This document shows positions 31,302 to 42,879 of a DNA stretch of 64,000 bases, in pieces (position 1 is the first letter of the stretch; each line of letters opens with the position of its first letter). The stretch is from Strigamia acuminata. Lineage: Eukaryota; Arthropoda; Chilopoda; Geophilomorpha; Linotaeniidae. Made by a program: the position numbers and the translations under genes. A model generated the notes under the pieces. It was not told the DNA's origin, ran no database searches, and worked only from the letters and a program-made list of their open reading frames with translations. The DNA lies in contig CASHSZ010000001.1 of NCBI GenBank assembly GCA_949358305.1, positions 92,501-156,500 of the forward strand, written 5' to 3'.

Positions 31302-33345
31302 TTGGCATCCATTAAAGCCGGAGTTCACGTTGATGACGATCGGATAGTAGCCATTAGAAAAATGGGGAAACCCGAAAACGTGTTGGAATTACGAAGTCTA
31401 CTGGGTAGATTCATTCCAAATTTGGCGACAAAAGCACACCCGTTGAAAGCACACCCGGCAAGAACAAATTCCGATGGGGGACGCAGCAAGAAGCGGCGTT
31501 TGACGCCATTAAAGAGGAATTATCAAAGGCCCCAACATTAGCGTGGTTCGATCCTATGAGAGAGACACAGCGGATGCGTCTTTGTACGAAGTCGGTACGG
31601 TACAGTGCTTAAACAAAAGCAAGAAGACGGCAAATTCAGGCCGATTGCCTACGCGAGTAAAACCTTAACCAAATGTCGGAAGAACTGAGTGCAGATAGAA
31701 AATGAGAGATATGCTCTCGTATGGGCATGTGAGAGGTTCAAGAACTTCATCATTGGAATTCCTGTCTGTCTGGAAACTGACCACAAGCTGTTGGTACCCA
31801 TCTTGATGACGAAAGAGCTTGACAAGATCACTCCGAAATTGCAACGGATGCGACTTCGACTACAGCGGTACTGCTACACGGTCAAGCACATTCCAGGCAA
31901 GGAGTTAGGCGCAGCTGATGTTTTGTCAAGGCGTCCATTGCCGGACACTGAGGAAGATGGCGACATTGAGCAACGACTCGAGAGTTGCGGGACAGCTTAC
32001 GTGCAGCTGATTACCAAGCATCTACAAGCAACTGACCAATGCTTGGGTGAAATCATTGATGTCCAGAATAGGGATCCGATTTGAATCAAGCTTCGGCAGT
32101 TCAGTCAACATGGATGGCCAGCCAAAGATCAGTTACCACAAGGGTTAGGAGACTTTTGGCAATACCGAGACGAGATAACCATAGAAGAAGGCTTACTCAT
32201 GAAAGGGTCAAATATTGTGATCCCAGCGGAATTAATAGAATTCATACTGGACAAGATCCACACGGGACACTTAGGAATCACGAAATGTCGAGCCAGGGCA
32301 AGGTCTGCGGTTTGCTGGCCAGAGATTTCTAGGGATGTTGAAAAACGCATTTCCACATGTACGGAATGTATCAAGGAATCCTCGAATCCCCACGAACCAC
32401 TCATGCCAGCAAAAATCCCTAGACAACCATGGCAAAAAGTTGGCATGGATCTTTTCTACTTGGATCGTCGATGGTATTTGCTCGTTGAAGATTACTACTC
32501 GCGGTATCCAGAGGTCAAGACGCTGACATCGCTCAAGGAAAGCGAAGTGATTCTATTCCTAAAATCAATATTTTCGCGACACGGTACGCCAGAAAAAGTG
32601 TACAGCGATAATGGAACGCAATTTGGAACTCTATTGAAATCAGAGTTTCCCATATTTGCGGTGGACTGGAAATTCATTCACACTACATCGAGTCCGAAAT
32701 ATCCTCAGATCAACGGGTTCGCAGAGGCCGGAGTCAAAGTCATCAAGCGGATTTTCAAGAAATCTAGCGACGGTTTTAAAGCACTTTAAAGCTATCGTGT
32801 GACTCCACTGGCAAACGGATTCTCACCTGCGGAGCTGCTGATGGGGCGGAAAATCAGGACCGAAGTAGCGATCGCCGCAACCCAACTGATGCCAAAGACT
32901 CCAGAGGCAAAACTTCTTCGGGGGAAGGAGGAGAAGAGAATAGCAGATTAAAAGAGGAATTTCGACAAGCGACATCGAGCGAAGGATCTATCAGACCTGC
33001 AACCAGGCGAGAAGGTTTGGATCATTAATTTGAGGCAATTTGGCGTCATCGAAAAGAAGGCGGGACGACCGCACTCATACATTGTTAACATCGATAAACG
33101 AGTGGTGCAACGCAATCGATTCCACCTCATCCCACTGAAGGACGATTCGGACAAGTTGGACGACGTCGATCCAGGGGACAGCCAAGCAGATGAGTCCAGT
33201 GAGGTCGAGGAACCACCAATTGAACAAAAGGCACCAGCGACGGCCGAGATTCCAGTTCCAGTTCGACAATCACCAGAGACGATGGTTACGAGGAGCGGAA
33301 GAGCTGTCAACAAACCAAGTCGGCTCATTGAAGAGTGCTAAGGAG
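31302..33345 (+). pseudogene. pol: Degenerate Gypsy pol fragment (RT end, RNaseH, IN)
   Basis: Broken frames follow the Gypsy Pol order: RT thumb at 31302-31430 (DDDRIVAIRKMGKPENVLEL, RFIPNLATKAHPL), RNase H at 31690-31950 (ENERYALVWACERFKNF, ETDHKLLVP), integrase zinc motif and core at 32199-32790 (HTGHLGITKCRARA; CTECIKESSNPHEPLMP; D in MDLFYLD; YSDNGTQFG; E in GFAEAGVK), and the integrase C-terminal tail at 33030-33341 (RNRFHLIPL; TRSGRAVNKPSRL). Several frameshifts and in-frame stops separate the parts; everything upstream of the RT thumb is missing. It is unrelated at close range to the minus-strand Gypsy element and has no AT-hook linker. Confidence 0.85.
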
Positions 33346-33391
33346 TCTTTTCATTTTATTCGTTTGTTTCGTTCCAATTATAACTTTGTAA

Positions 33392-33603
33392 CTGGGAGGG
33401 GGATGTGTGATATGTTGTTTATTTATCACGCCAGATGGCGTTATTGTGATCATAGTTATTAAAGTCATTAAAAGGTGGCACTAGTTGTTGTTTTAGCACA
33501 AGATGGATGCTACTTATTTCATGAGCCTCCACAATTAGACAACAAACAATACACTTCCTGCCTCCTCAAGCTTGTGGGCTGGTTGCCCTGGCAACCTCCC
33601 ACA
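33392..33603 (+). repeat. Polypurine tract and probable 3' LTR
   Basis: The tract GGGAGGGGGA at about 33394-33403 is followed by TGTGTGATATGTTG, the expected start of a 3' LTR. A TG...CA span could end at 33603 (CCTCCCACA), about 200 bp. The outer limit is uncertain because no 5' LTR remains. Confidence 0.5.
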
Positions 33604-34441
33604 TTGCTAATTTTTTGTTTTCTTAAAAAATTAGGTTAACTTAAAAATAGCTCCAAAATACTTTTAATAATGAACTGCAAAATTGAACTTATCTTTTAAT
33701 TACAATAAAGTAATGAAAAAAAGGGAGAGTGGAAATCTATGAAATCTTGGAAATTCATGAAATCTTACAAATTGTCCCGGATATCAAAGAAAAATCGCTC
33801 AGATTCCTGAAATCTTCAAATCCACATTAAATCCCTTAAAGCTTTAGTAAATTTTCAAAATCTTTAAAATCTTTCAATCCAAAAAATCTACAAAATCCTC
33901 CGAAATCCCCGAAGTCGTAAAATTCCATAAAACCTTCCGATAAATCGAAAAACCCAAGCAAAATCTTTAACGAAATCTGTTTGAAATCTTGAAATTTAAC
34001 AGGATTACAAAATCTCGTGCACGGTTTTTGTAATTTGAGCAGCCAGGTCGTCCTGTCCGTTGCAAAGACGTCATGTTTGTTGCCAAAGCGAACTCGTCTA
34101 CTTGTTTTCACACAATGAAATAAATTTGTATCAATTTCTTGACAAGGACTTTATTTATTCATTTTTTACAATTGATTAATTCATATTTTAAATGTGGTAG
34201 TTTGCAATATGTTTGTCATCAATCGAATCGAGTCCTCAGTCATGCATTCATCTTTCCTGAAAAGTGAAAAGAAAAAAAATTATTCAAACGTAATTTCCAA
34301 CTAGTCTTAAAAAATAACAAAATAAATATTTCTACTTTAGTCCTCTAAATTGAAAACCAGTGATTTAAAGTTTATACGCTTGAAAAACATCTCCGTGTTA
34401 AACCAGAATAACCAAATAGATATTTAGTATTAAATTACTTT

Positions 34442-34731
34442 TTATTTTTCTGCTCTCGCACACCTGCAAAACTGCGTCGGCGAACAGTAGTTCTTAACAA
34501 AGTTACTATCTTGTCCCATGCAATATGTGTCGCATTCTCCTTTACCTTGATCATCAGTGGTTTTGTCGCAGGGTTGGCGTTTACCAGCAGCTACATGTCC
34601 TATTCCAAATAAGAATTGGAGATTTTTTTTCAGAGATAAAATATTGAAACAAGAATGAAATGTCTTTGCCCAGAATAAAACTTACCAGCGCACAGCGTAA
34701 GGCAGACTAACGTGAGGACTAGATATTTCAT
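34442..34731 (-). CDS. Secreted CS-alpha-beta (defensin-like) peptide 2
   Basis: This is the paralog of the gene at 29570-29844, with the same two-exon plan: 34731-34686 (signal peptide MKYLVLTLVCLTLCA) and 34599-34442, phase-1 intron of 86 bp. The precursor is 67 residues. The cysteine pattern is C-x11-C-x3-C-x11-C-x5-C-x-C, so the CxxxC and CxC hallmarks are kept while the Gly before the fourth cysteine is not. The signal peptide and intron are nearly identical to copy 1, but the mature region differs at most non-cysteine positions. Fast change limited to the mature peptide is typical of immune or venom peptides. Upstream is TATATAAACGG and downstream AATAAA. Confidence 0.8.
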
Positions 34732-34820
34732 TTTCAACGGTAGAAGAATTGAACTGCGGTAGCGAATAGCGAAGGAAGACTTTCTTGTTGAATGTCGGTG
34801 CTGTGGTAGCGATGCAGCCG

Positions 34821-34828
34821 TTTATATA
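34821..34828 (-). promoter_or_regulatory. TATA box of peptide gene 2
   Basis: Minus-strand TATATAAACGGCTGCATCGC aligns with the TATA box of gene 1 and lies about 90 nt before the ATG. Confidence 0.65.
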
Positions 34829-35171
34829 CACATTTATTTATGCCCCTATCTGAATGGTCTCTAATTGATCGCATTCAATCGGATTTATGGGACACTAATA
34901 ATTTTAATATTTTAATTAACTATTAGAGAAGCAGATATTGAAGGCAATAAAGTATTTTTAGAAGGTTAATAATAAAGTTTATATAAAATTATAGATTGTT
35001 ACTTATTAGAATTTTTATATTTAATATTAGAATTTGTATATTTAATATTCGAATTTATATATTTAATATTAGAATTTGTATATTTAATATTGGAATTTAT
35101 ATATTTAATATTAGAATTTGCATATTTAATATTAGGATTTATATATTTAATATTGGAATTTATATATTTAA

Positions 35172-35550
35172 CCCTTCCAGCCCAAATGGATTAGTTTCTT
35201 CTCCCTTCCTAAGATGGGCATAAATTGACTCACAAGTCAGATTCTACACATGCGCAACATTTTGTATACATTTAGATCAATTTTATTTTCATTTTGATTA
35301 ATTTTATACTAGTATATATTTCATCGACGCACAAAATTGAGTTTATGTCCTTTAGACTCCTAAGATGGGTCATTTTTGACCCAGTTAATTTTTGGTTTCA
35401 TATTTAAAAAATTAAAAAAATTTCAATTGTGGTGTAGTGTCACAAGTGATGTTTCAAAGGAAGAGTCAGCAAAAATCAGATTCAAAAAGATTATTTCACA
35501 TAAAAATAATAATTTTTTAAAAATGGTGTCACATCTTAGGGTTGGAAGAG
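35172..35550. mobile_element. piggyBac-like MITE with TTAA duplication
   Basis: It is bounded by TTAA at 35168-35171 and 35551-35554. The ends CCCTTCCAGCCC and GGGTTGGAAGAG are inverted at 10 of 12 positions. It interrupts the 21-bp minisatellite and is absent from duplication copy 1. A related 3' part lies at about 44240-44359. Confidence 0.75.
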
Positions 35551-35690
35551 TTAATATTAGAATTTATATATTTAATATTAGAATTTATATATTTAATATT
35601 AGAATTTATATATTTAATATTAGAATTTATATATTTAATATTAGAATTTATATATTTAATATTAGAATTTATGCATTTATATATACAAAT

Positions 35691-36087
35691 TAGACTTTGA
35701 CTGATACCGGTATCGGTATCGGTTATCGGCCGATATTTCGGTATTCACCGATATCGGATCCGATATTTTTTGGCGTGGCCGATACCGATATGGCCACGTT
35801 TCTAAAACGTATCGTTTTAGACTAAAACGTATCGTTTTAGACTAAAACGATACGTTTTAGAAATGCTTTTGAAGCAGTATAAATTATATACTGCTTCAAA
35901 AACGTTTCTAAAATATAAAATAAATTAATAAATGCAATTTTAATTTAATTTTTTTTATTTTGGGGGTTGGGGGAGGGGTCGGACATTTCAATTTTAATAT
36001 CGGCGCAGGTATCGGTATCGGCCGATATTCGGTTGCCGATTATCGGTATCGGCGATACTGCAAAATATCGATATTGGTCTAAGTCTA
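35691..36087. mobile_element. hAT-like MITE with perfect 8-bp duplication
   Basis: The element runs from TAGACTTTGACTGATACC to its inverse ending GGTCTAAGTCTA (397 bp). ATACAAAT flanks it exactly on both sides (35683-35690, 36088-36095) and occurs once at the empty site in copy 1 (30202-30209). The interior is GATATCGGTATCGG-rich with a hairpin AAAACGTATCGTTTTAG. Confidence 0.85.
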
Positions 36088-36655
36088 ATACAAATATGTA
36101 AATTGGAATGTTCTGACTCATCTTTCTCACCTGTTAATTTGTGACGCATTACGCGCGTCGCCCATCTGTGTTAAATATCTTAAATAAAACACGTGACATC
36201 ATTTTTAGTGAAAAATTGGCGATTTTTTAGTTATGCGCCGGGCCTGAATAGGCGCCGGGCTTCGAATAAGCATCAGCTGGGATGAGTCAAAAAAGTATTA
36301 AACACCCCGGCGTTTATTCGAGGCAGTAATGTCTTCACGTGTTCTTCATGTATTGATGGAGTTGATGTAGAAAAGATGTAGAAAAGATATGGTCAAGAAG
36401 CAGTCATTTGTTAAGGTCAAATTAACATAACTGATTTATTTGCATGTTCGTACAGGTGGCGCTGCGAGTGCGAGCATGTCATGAAATAACATAAAAAGAA
36501 GATGGAGTTATATAAATTCAAGGTTGACAAATGACCAAATTCATATAAATTATTAAACTATATAAATTGATGGCTGAAAACCCTAAAATAGTATCAGTTC
36601 GATTCGCGGTTTCTCGATCCAGAGAAGAGTGAAACATTTTTCTAACTGGAGAAAA

Positions 36656-36760
36656 AGATATTTTAGGCCAAAAAATGATATTTTAGGCCAAAAAATGATA
36701 TTTTAGGCCAAAAAATGATATTTTAGGCCGAAAAATAATATTTTAGGGCAAAAAATGCAT
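36656..36760. repeat. 22-bp tandem repeat
   Basis: About five copies of GATATTTTAGGCCAAAAAAT lie upstream of the EIF1AD promoter region. Confidence 0.8.
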
Positions 36761-37045
36761 TTTGTTCGGTCTGAAACTGCAATTTCTGGTCCGAATATGA
36801 ATTTTTGACGAAAATTGCTGAAAATTGCTTAAATTGTCATTTGAATTTGACGCGTTGTTTTTATCTCTGTCGCGATTGGCAGTCGCTAAAACGTGGAATT
36901 CCTGTTTTCTCCATATATACCATACTTTATTAGCATTTCAAACAATTATATGATTCATTTCGTGTATTGAAAATTATTCCTACGTGTTTTTGCTTTTATA
37001 AAATCACCTTTAATAAACAAACAATATAAATTTCGTGTATGCGAC

Positions 37046-37051
37046 CACGTG
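37046..37051 (+). promoter_or_regulatory. E-box in EIF1AD promoter region
   Basis: CACGTGAC lies about 145 bp before a predicted 5' UTR exon end (donor GTAAGC at 37192; acceptor CTTTCAG at 37269). Its position suits a TATA-less promoter, but the function is inferred. Confidence 0.35.
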
Positions 37052-37278
37052 ACGCATTTCCAAAATGGAGTCCTCCTTTCAATATTGCGAAGCGTGGTGA
37101 AAGACGTGTGATGCTTCATCACCCCATTTGTTTCATTACTACCTCCCGTGAAAACACTCGAAGAAATTCGATAACATTTCGTTAAAAACGGGTAAGCTCC
37201 CCACAATTTAATCAAACATTAAAATACACACGAGAAAATAAATTTAACGTTTCCATTTACAACTTTCAGACTCAAATT

Positions 37279-38416
37279 ATGTCAAAAACAACGAAGAAGA
37301 AACACGTAGTGCGCGAAGTACTCGACGGGTTTGCGCTGCCCACCAGCAATCAAGAAATTGTGAAAGTAAAAGACGGAAAAAACGGAAAGACGTAATTTTG
37401 GGAAGAAAACTAAATATATTTCGGCCATTTTTAGGTGGTTTCGGGACGTGGAAACAATTTGCACGAAGTGGAATCGTGTTCTGGGGAGAAATTCCTTGCC
37501 AGCATGCCAACTAAATTCAGAAAAAATATTTGGATTAAAAGAGGTTTTGTTTGTTTTGTTTTTTGATTTTTGATGGAATTATTTATTTTGTTTTTGTTTT
37601 GTTTTGCAGGTGATTTTGTTGTTGTTGAGCCGATCGAAGAGGGCGAGAAAGTTAAAGCTGAGATCATTAATATTTTGTATAAAGAACAAATCAAGAATAT
37701 TAAACGTGAAGGAATGTGGTATGGAATGTTGAAATTTGGTTGTTTTTGTACGGGTTTATCGATTTGTTTCGAATTTTTGAATTAATTTTCGAGTTTTAAT
37801 GATATTTTGAATTAATTTTCGAGTTTTAATGATATTTTGACTTAATTTACGAAATTTTTACGATTAATTTTTCGAAAAGTAATCGTATTTTGAATTAATT
37901 CTCGAAAACTAATGATATTTTGAATTAATTTTCGAGTTTTAATAATATTTTGAATTAAATTTTGAATTTTATTAATATTTTGAATTAATTTTCGAGTTTT
38001 AATAACATTTTGACTTAATTTATGAAATTTCTATCATTAATTTTCGAAAACTAATGATATTTGGACTTAATTTACGAAATTTTTACGATTAATTCTCGAA
38101 AAGTAATCGTATTTTGAATTAATTCTCGAAAACTAATGATATTTTGAATTAATTCTCGAAAACTAATGATATTTTGAATTAATTTTCTAGTTTTATTAAT
38201 ATTTTGAATTAATTTTCGAGTTCTAATAACATTTTGACCTAATTTATGCAATTTTTATGATTAATTTTTGAAAACTAATGATATTTTGACTTAATTTACG
38301 CAATTTTTACGATTAATTTTCGAAAACTAATGATATTTTGAATTAATTTTCTAAATCTAATGATAGTTGCAGTTAATTTTCGATTTTATTTTATTTTTAT
38401 TTTATTATTTTTATTA

Positions 38417-38447
<31 letters not shown>

Positions 38448-38707
38448 TTAAATTTATTGCTGAAATTCGATGCATTTTCGAATTTATTTTCGAAATCTAA
38501 CAATTTTATCAATTCATTTTATAAATTCCACTTACTTCTATCTCCCTTTTTAGGCCGAAAGAATTCGAAGATAAAAAAGAACCGCTAACATCGAGGGAAA
38601 ACGAATTTCACACCGAAGATGCCGATCTATTTGTCAATACAAACCGGTGCGAAACCTATTTCGACACAGAAACCACCGACAGCGAAGATTCGGATCAAGA
38701 AACATGA
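37279..38707 (+). CDS. EIF1AD: EIF1AD, eIF1A-domain RNA-binding protein
   Basis: Four coding exons (37279-37365, 37435-37543, 37610-37718, 38554-38707) join in phase to 152 residues, close to the human length of about 165. The protein has the family's S1/OB-fold eIF1A-like domain: [36 protein letters not shown] and [14 protein letters not shown]. Its acidic C-terminus contains [10 protein letters not shown], a near-invariant family motif. EIF1AD is a nuclear protein related to translation initiation factor eIF1A, reported to act in late 40S ribosomal subunit maturation. A 5' UTR intron (37192-37269) ends 9 nt before the ATG. A polyadenylation signal AATAAA lies near 38793. It is complete and apparently functional. 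Confidence 0.93.
37786..38350. repeat. Minisatellite in EIF1AD intron 3
   Basis: Imperfect copies of AATGATATTTTGAATTAATT followed by TTCGAGTTTT or TTCGAAAACT repeat every 28-38 bp through most of the third coding intron. Confidence 0.8.
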
Positions 38708-38846
38708 AAAAAAACCACCTCTTCGTTCATTCCATTTATTTTTGCAAATTTAATTTTTACAACAACTAATTTATACCAAACAAAAACCGAATTTAATAAA
38801 TTTTTGTTCATTTAACCAAATCTCGTTTGCCTTTTCCCAATTTCAT

Positions 38847-39463
38847 TCACCGCTGAGCGGCGTATTCAAACCCAACCATCTGCACACAACTGTGCCTTGG
38901 TTTCTCGACTTCAGAACCGAAAATTTGAAGACCACACTCCGGCTTTAATGCCAAGTAACCATAAAACTGGGCCGTAGTCACCGGCTTCTTCCCCTCGATT
39001 ACAGTCGCTTGTTTTTTGAATCTTGTTCGAATATGCGGAGCTTTGACCAACAAATCTGGCACTTTTGGGCGTGGAATACACCTCAGATTCTGCTGCATCT
39101 AATTTTTAGCAATTTAAAACAAGAAATAAATAAATATTTTCAATTTTTATTGATTAAAAGTTTTACTTGGCGGAAACCATTTATTATGTGTTTGTATCTT
39201 TCCTGGTGAAACTTTGATTTTTTCTCATCGTTTAGTATGCATTCCTCTCTGGAAATCAAATTATTTAGTATTTTAAACGTTTATTTAATCGTATTTTAGC
39301 TTTTTTTGTGCCTAGTTTGATGATATTTGACCATATCTCCCAAAAATGCATCTCCAACTTTGATTTGTTTAAAAAAATCAGCATGAGATGACTTAGGAGT
39401 TGGAATCTCCCCTTCTTCACCAATTTCCTCTATGACTTCTTCCCACCCAATAAATTCAGTCAT
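38847..39463 (-). CDS. Unrecognised spliced gene, tail-to-tail with EIF1AD
   Basis: On the minus strand, an ATG at 39463 opens an acidic exon (MTEFIGWEEVIEEIGEEGEI ... FFKQIKVGDAFLGD). A middle exon at about 39253-39174 encodes ILNDEKKSKFHQERYKHIIN and has a GTAAAA donor. A last exon at 39098-38847 encodes PRPKVPDLLVKAPHIRTRFK ... GFEYAAQR and stops at 38847. The middle and last exons join in phase 0. The first splice is uncertain: only weak donors (GTTGGA, GTCAAA) fit, paired with a shifted acceptor. The predicted size is about 150 residues. I do not recognise the family. Composition and splicing look genuine. Confidence 0.5.
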
Positions 39464-39949
39464 ATTTCAAATTTGGGAACTGCAGGAATTTATTTAACGT
39501 CCAAATTACTTTTATTGTTGTTTGAAAATTGTTATTAACTATTGACGCCATTGTTACCACCAGTTGTCACACCATTGTAATTTTTGTGTGTATATTTTCT
39601 TTATTTAATATTTGTGATTTTATTTTGTTTATTTTTTTTACGAATAATTTTGTTCGTAAAAATTGTATTTTCATTTTATTTTATTTTATTTATTATTTAA
39701 ACACAGCTGGTCCATCTGCTTCGGCCCATCTATTTATTCGACGGCTGCGCCCATTACGTCACTTTTGTGATACAGCAACACAATGACGCGGTCATCTTTC
39801 TATTCCACACAATGGAATCGGAATAAATAGACAGGTGAAGTTGACGCGTGGAATCATGGGTATAGAGGACATGGCTGAATGTGATGTGGTGTGCTCGACC
39901 GTTCGTGATCGGCGGCTGAAATTGTGAAACGAATTCGAGGATTTCAATT

Positions 39950-40308
39950 GTGCAAACAACCGACCGAATTGTGAGTATTTTTGAATCGTAACTTTGAGTG
40001 GATGGACGTATTAAAATCGGTCGAAAACGGTTAAAATTACAAAAATTAAATTTTTTCCGAAACATTTTCGATTAAGTTTTCGGTTTGTGTGGCAAAAAGT
40101 GAGAGAAAAAGTGGGAAAATTCAAAGAAAAACGTGAAAAACTGCAAGTTGCATTTCAATTTTTTAACGAGGGATCGAATTTGGCACGTTTTAAGGTCAGT
40201 TTTAAACAGGTGATGGAAATCCGAGCGATGCCAGGTGCGTGGCGGTTGAATGATCTCATGGGTTTTTATTTACATGAAATGTTGGGCAAAAGTTAATGTG
40301 CTAACAAG
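39950..40308 (+). other. Candidate 5' UTR exons of a plus-strand gene
   Basis: Two donor-like sites occur: AATT|GTGAGT at about 39989-39994 and CAAG|GTAAGT at 40308. The ORF between them ends before the second donor and has no ATG. Lying opposite the minus-strand gene starting at 39463, this could be a divergent promoter with non-coding first exons. The nearest plausible coding exon downstream is at 62327, so the link is speculative. Confidence 0.3.
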
Positions 40309-42067
40309 GTAAGTTAAAAAAATAATAATACTTTTTTTTTGTATTTTTTTTTTAATTTTTTTTTTTATAAATAATAATAATAATTTAAAACAAATTGTTA
40401 AAATGTTTCAGAAAAAACACTGGTGTTGTTTGCTGAAACTATTAAAAGTGTTGGAATAGTGTTTCAACAGGGTCAAGATACAAAGTGTGAAATTAAATGC
40501 ATTTCTATGAACTTTTATGTCAGTTAAATAACAGGATTTGGTCTAAAATGATTAGATACTTATTTAAATTTTATTATTTATTTTTAAATTTATTTTTTGG
40601 CTATTTTATTTATTTTAGTCGTTTTGGTTAATTTAGACATTTATTTTAGTCGTTTTGGTTAATTTAGACATTTATTTTAGTCGTTTTGGTTAATTTAGAC
40701 ATTTATTTTAGTCGTTTTGGTTAATTTAGACATTTATTTTAGTCGTTTTGGTTAATTTAGACATTTATTTTAGTCGTTTTGGTCAATTTAGACATTGAAT
40801 TCAGTCGTTTTGGTCAATTTAGAAAGCGTTGTAAAGGATATCGCGTTGACTGGGCATCCTGCATTCTATTCTAGGATTGACGGTAAATGCAACAAATATA
40901 TCTTTTGGCGTAATAACGGCTAATAAACAATTTTAGACTTTTGTGTTTTCATGTGCCAAAAGTGGAATTTAGTGTTTCAATTTGGCTTCGGGATACCGAC
41001 ACACTATAAGTTTTGGATCAGTAATTTTTAGAGGTTTTAAGCAGTTTGAAAGTACGCTTCTTGGATTATGGAAGCTAGGTTAGTTTTTAGGATGACTGGG
41101 TGTCCAAAGCTTAAGGTCAGCAGCTACCAGGCCATCACCAGTGGCGAAGAAGGAATTTCTTTGCTATCCTTTCCGCTTGTTATCCATGTTGATGGGATGG
41201 TTCAGTTCCCACTGATGTGTGTAGCTGATTTCGTTGGTTAGTGGGTCCAACCATGAACCAAGGATAGTATGGACACATATTCGTGTGTTATTTCCTATTG
41301 ATTCGTTGTTCTGTGCGCTGATTGGATGACAGCAATTACGTGTCATGCATTGCTTGACAACTAAGCATGATTGTTACTTGTTGTCATCCCAGAATACAGT
41401 GCAGCTATACATTGTGGCGCCATCGATGGCAAAATTCACTGAACATGTGGATACGTGTCGTTGTTATCCTTGGTTCATGTTCCAACGCTTGAAATAGTCG
41501 TGCTCTCGTAGTTTACTATAGTGTTATTAATTAATCGATGTTTGCGACAGGTTTTATTTTATATTTTTTGAGTTACAATCTCCAAACAACCAGAGGGATT
41601 ACTTTTCTTGTCAAAAGTTGATTTCTTCTAAGTGACAGGATGCTGCAATCAAGAATACTTGAATCAGCACAAACAGAAATATCTGGTTGCATATCTTTTG
41701 TTTATAAACTCATTTCCAGCTTTTATCAAAACCAGGACACAAATACACACTTATCCCAACTGATAAGTGACAACAACGAACTTCTGTAACTGCAAGTCAA
41801 AGATAAAGCCAATAACAGAGAAGAAAAACAATTAAATGTATTTCTCGATTAGAATCCAAACAGACTTCTACAACAAATGCTCTATTACCCTGCTTTAAGC
41901 GGCATGCTGCTATATGTGAGATTGCCAACTAACGAATGGGCCGCTAAAATGGTGGTAAAAACCTTTTTCATCAGCAGTCTAGTCAAACCTGCGCTTTAGC
42001 AGCATGTTGCTTAAAGTGGGGTAGTACGGTATGGAGGGGGCAATTCGTAATACGCACAACATTCTTA
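40309..42067. other. Non-coding stretch with one minisatellite
   Basis: Apart from a 31-bp tandem repeat at 40618-40830 (about 7 copies of TAGTCGTTTTGGTTAATTTA...), I see no gene, RNA or clear transposon here. Confidence 0.6.
40618..40830. repeat. 31-bp tandem repeat
   Basis: About seven copies of TTAGTCGTTTTGGTTAATTT..., the first five nearly identical and the last two diverging. Confidence 0.9.
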
Positions 42068-42642
42068 AGCTTGGTTCACACTTGCGGATACGCCGCGGAT
42101 ACGCGCCTAAAAATGACGATTGTGACGTCATATCCTGCTGCAAATGCGGATTCGCGACGGATTTTTTAACTAGGATTCATTTCTATTTTTCCGCGCGATT
42201 TTTTTCCGCAGCCAATCACAAGGCATCCGATGATGTCACTTTTCAAACATGGCGCAACAATTCCAAATTTGACGCCATTTTTTATTCGGGAATTGTGGGA
42301 TTGTTTAGACTAAAAACCGCGAGCGATTTGCCATATACTCTTTCCGCACTCAAGAAGAGCCCTGGGATCTTGGCTCCCATTGGCCTATTCTGTTTACTCA
42401 GAACTGTATATAGTTATAGTTGAAGTTCTACTACAAGGAAAAGTAGTTCCCTATAATGCATTTCTGGTGTTTTGGGTGTTTTTTTATGTATCACTACACA
42501 AGTGATATGGCTTGGCCAATGGGAACCAAGATTCCAGGGCTCTTCTTGAGTGCGGAAAGAGTATAGTAGTGTGAACCCGCTCACATCTACCTTGCGGATA
42601 CGCAGACCGCACGCTCAAATTCGCGCAAGTGTGAACCAAGCT
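42068..42642. mobile_element. Harbinger-like MITE (TTA duplication)
   Basis: The ends AGCTTGGTTCACACTTGCG and its inverse are flanked by TTA on both sides (42065-42067, 42643-42645), a PIF/Harbinger-type 3-bp target. It hosts a second MITE. Confidence 0.75.
42334..42565. mobile_element. Nested TA-type MITE
   Basis: Inverted arms of nearly 50 bp, starting TATACTCTTTCCGCACTC and ending in the complement, enclose a short loop. It lies wholly within the Harbinger-like MITE, so it inserted later. Confidence 0.75.
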
Positions 42643-42879
42643 TTATGCACGACAATGCAAGTTGCACTAAAGAATATTGGGCAATTGTCCACACGGCGCA
42701 ACATTACGTGATGAATAAGCGCGACGATACATGATTTGTACACGCGATGTTTAATGCCATTTGTTAGTATTTAAGGTTAGAATAAACCATAAACCACAAA
42801 AAAACACATTTTTTAAATCATTTTTTTATTACTTTTATTTATTAATTTTAAAATATGATATCTTGTAAAAATACACGGC

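Larger units (their letters stand above)
33722..36496. repeat. Segmental duplication, copy 2
   Basis: This segment is colinear with 28118-31038. It carries peptide gene 2 and has gained two MITEs (35172-35550 and 35691-36087) and an expanded 21-bp minisatellite (GAATTTATATATTTAATATTA) at 35000-35680. It lacks the copy 1 MITE and the copy 1 block at about 30320-30735. Confidence 0.85.

Noticed and set aside
36955-37215. 86-codon minus-strand ORF upstream of EIF1AD
   Set aside because: It overlaps the presumed EIF1AD promoter and 5' UTR and has no motif or splice partner.
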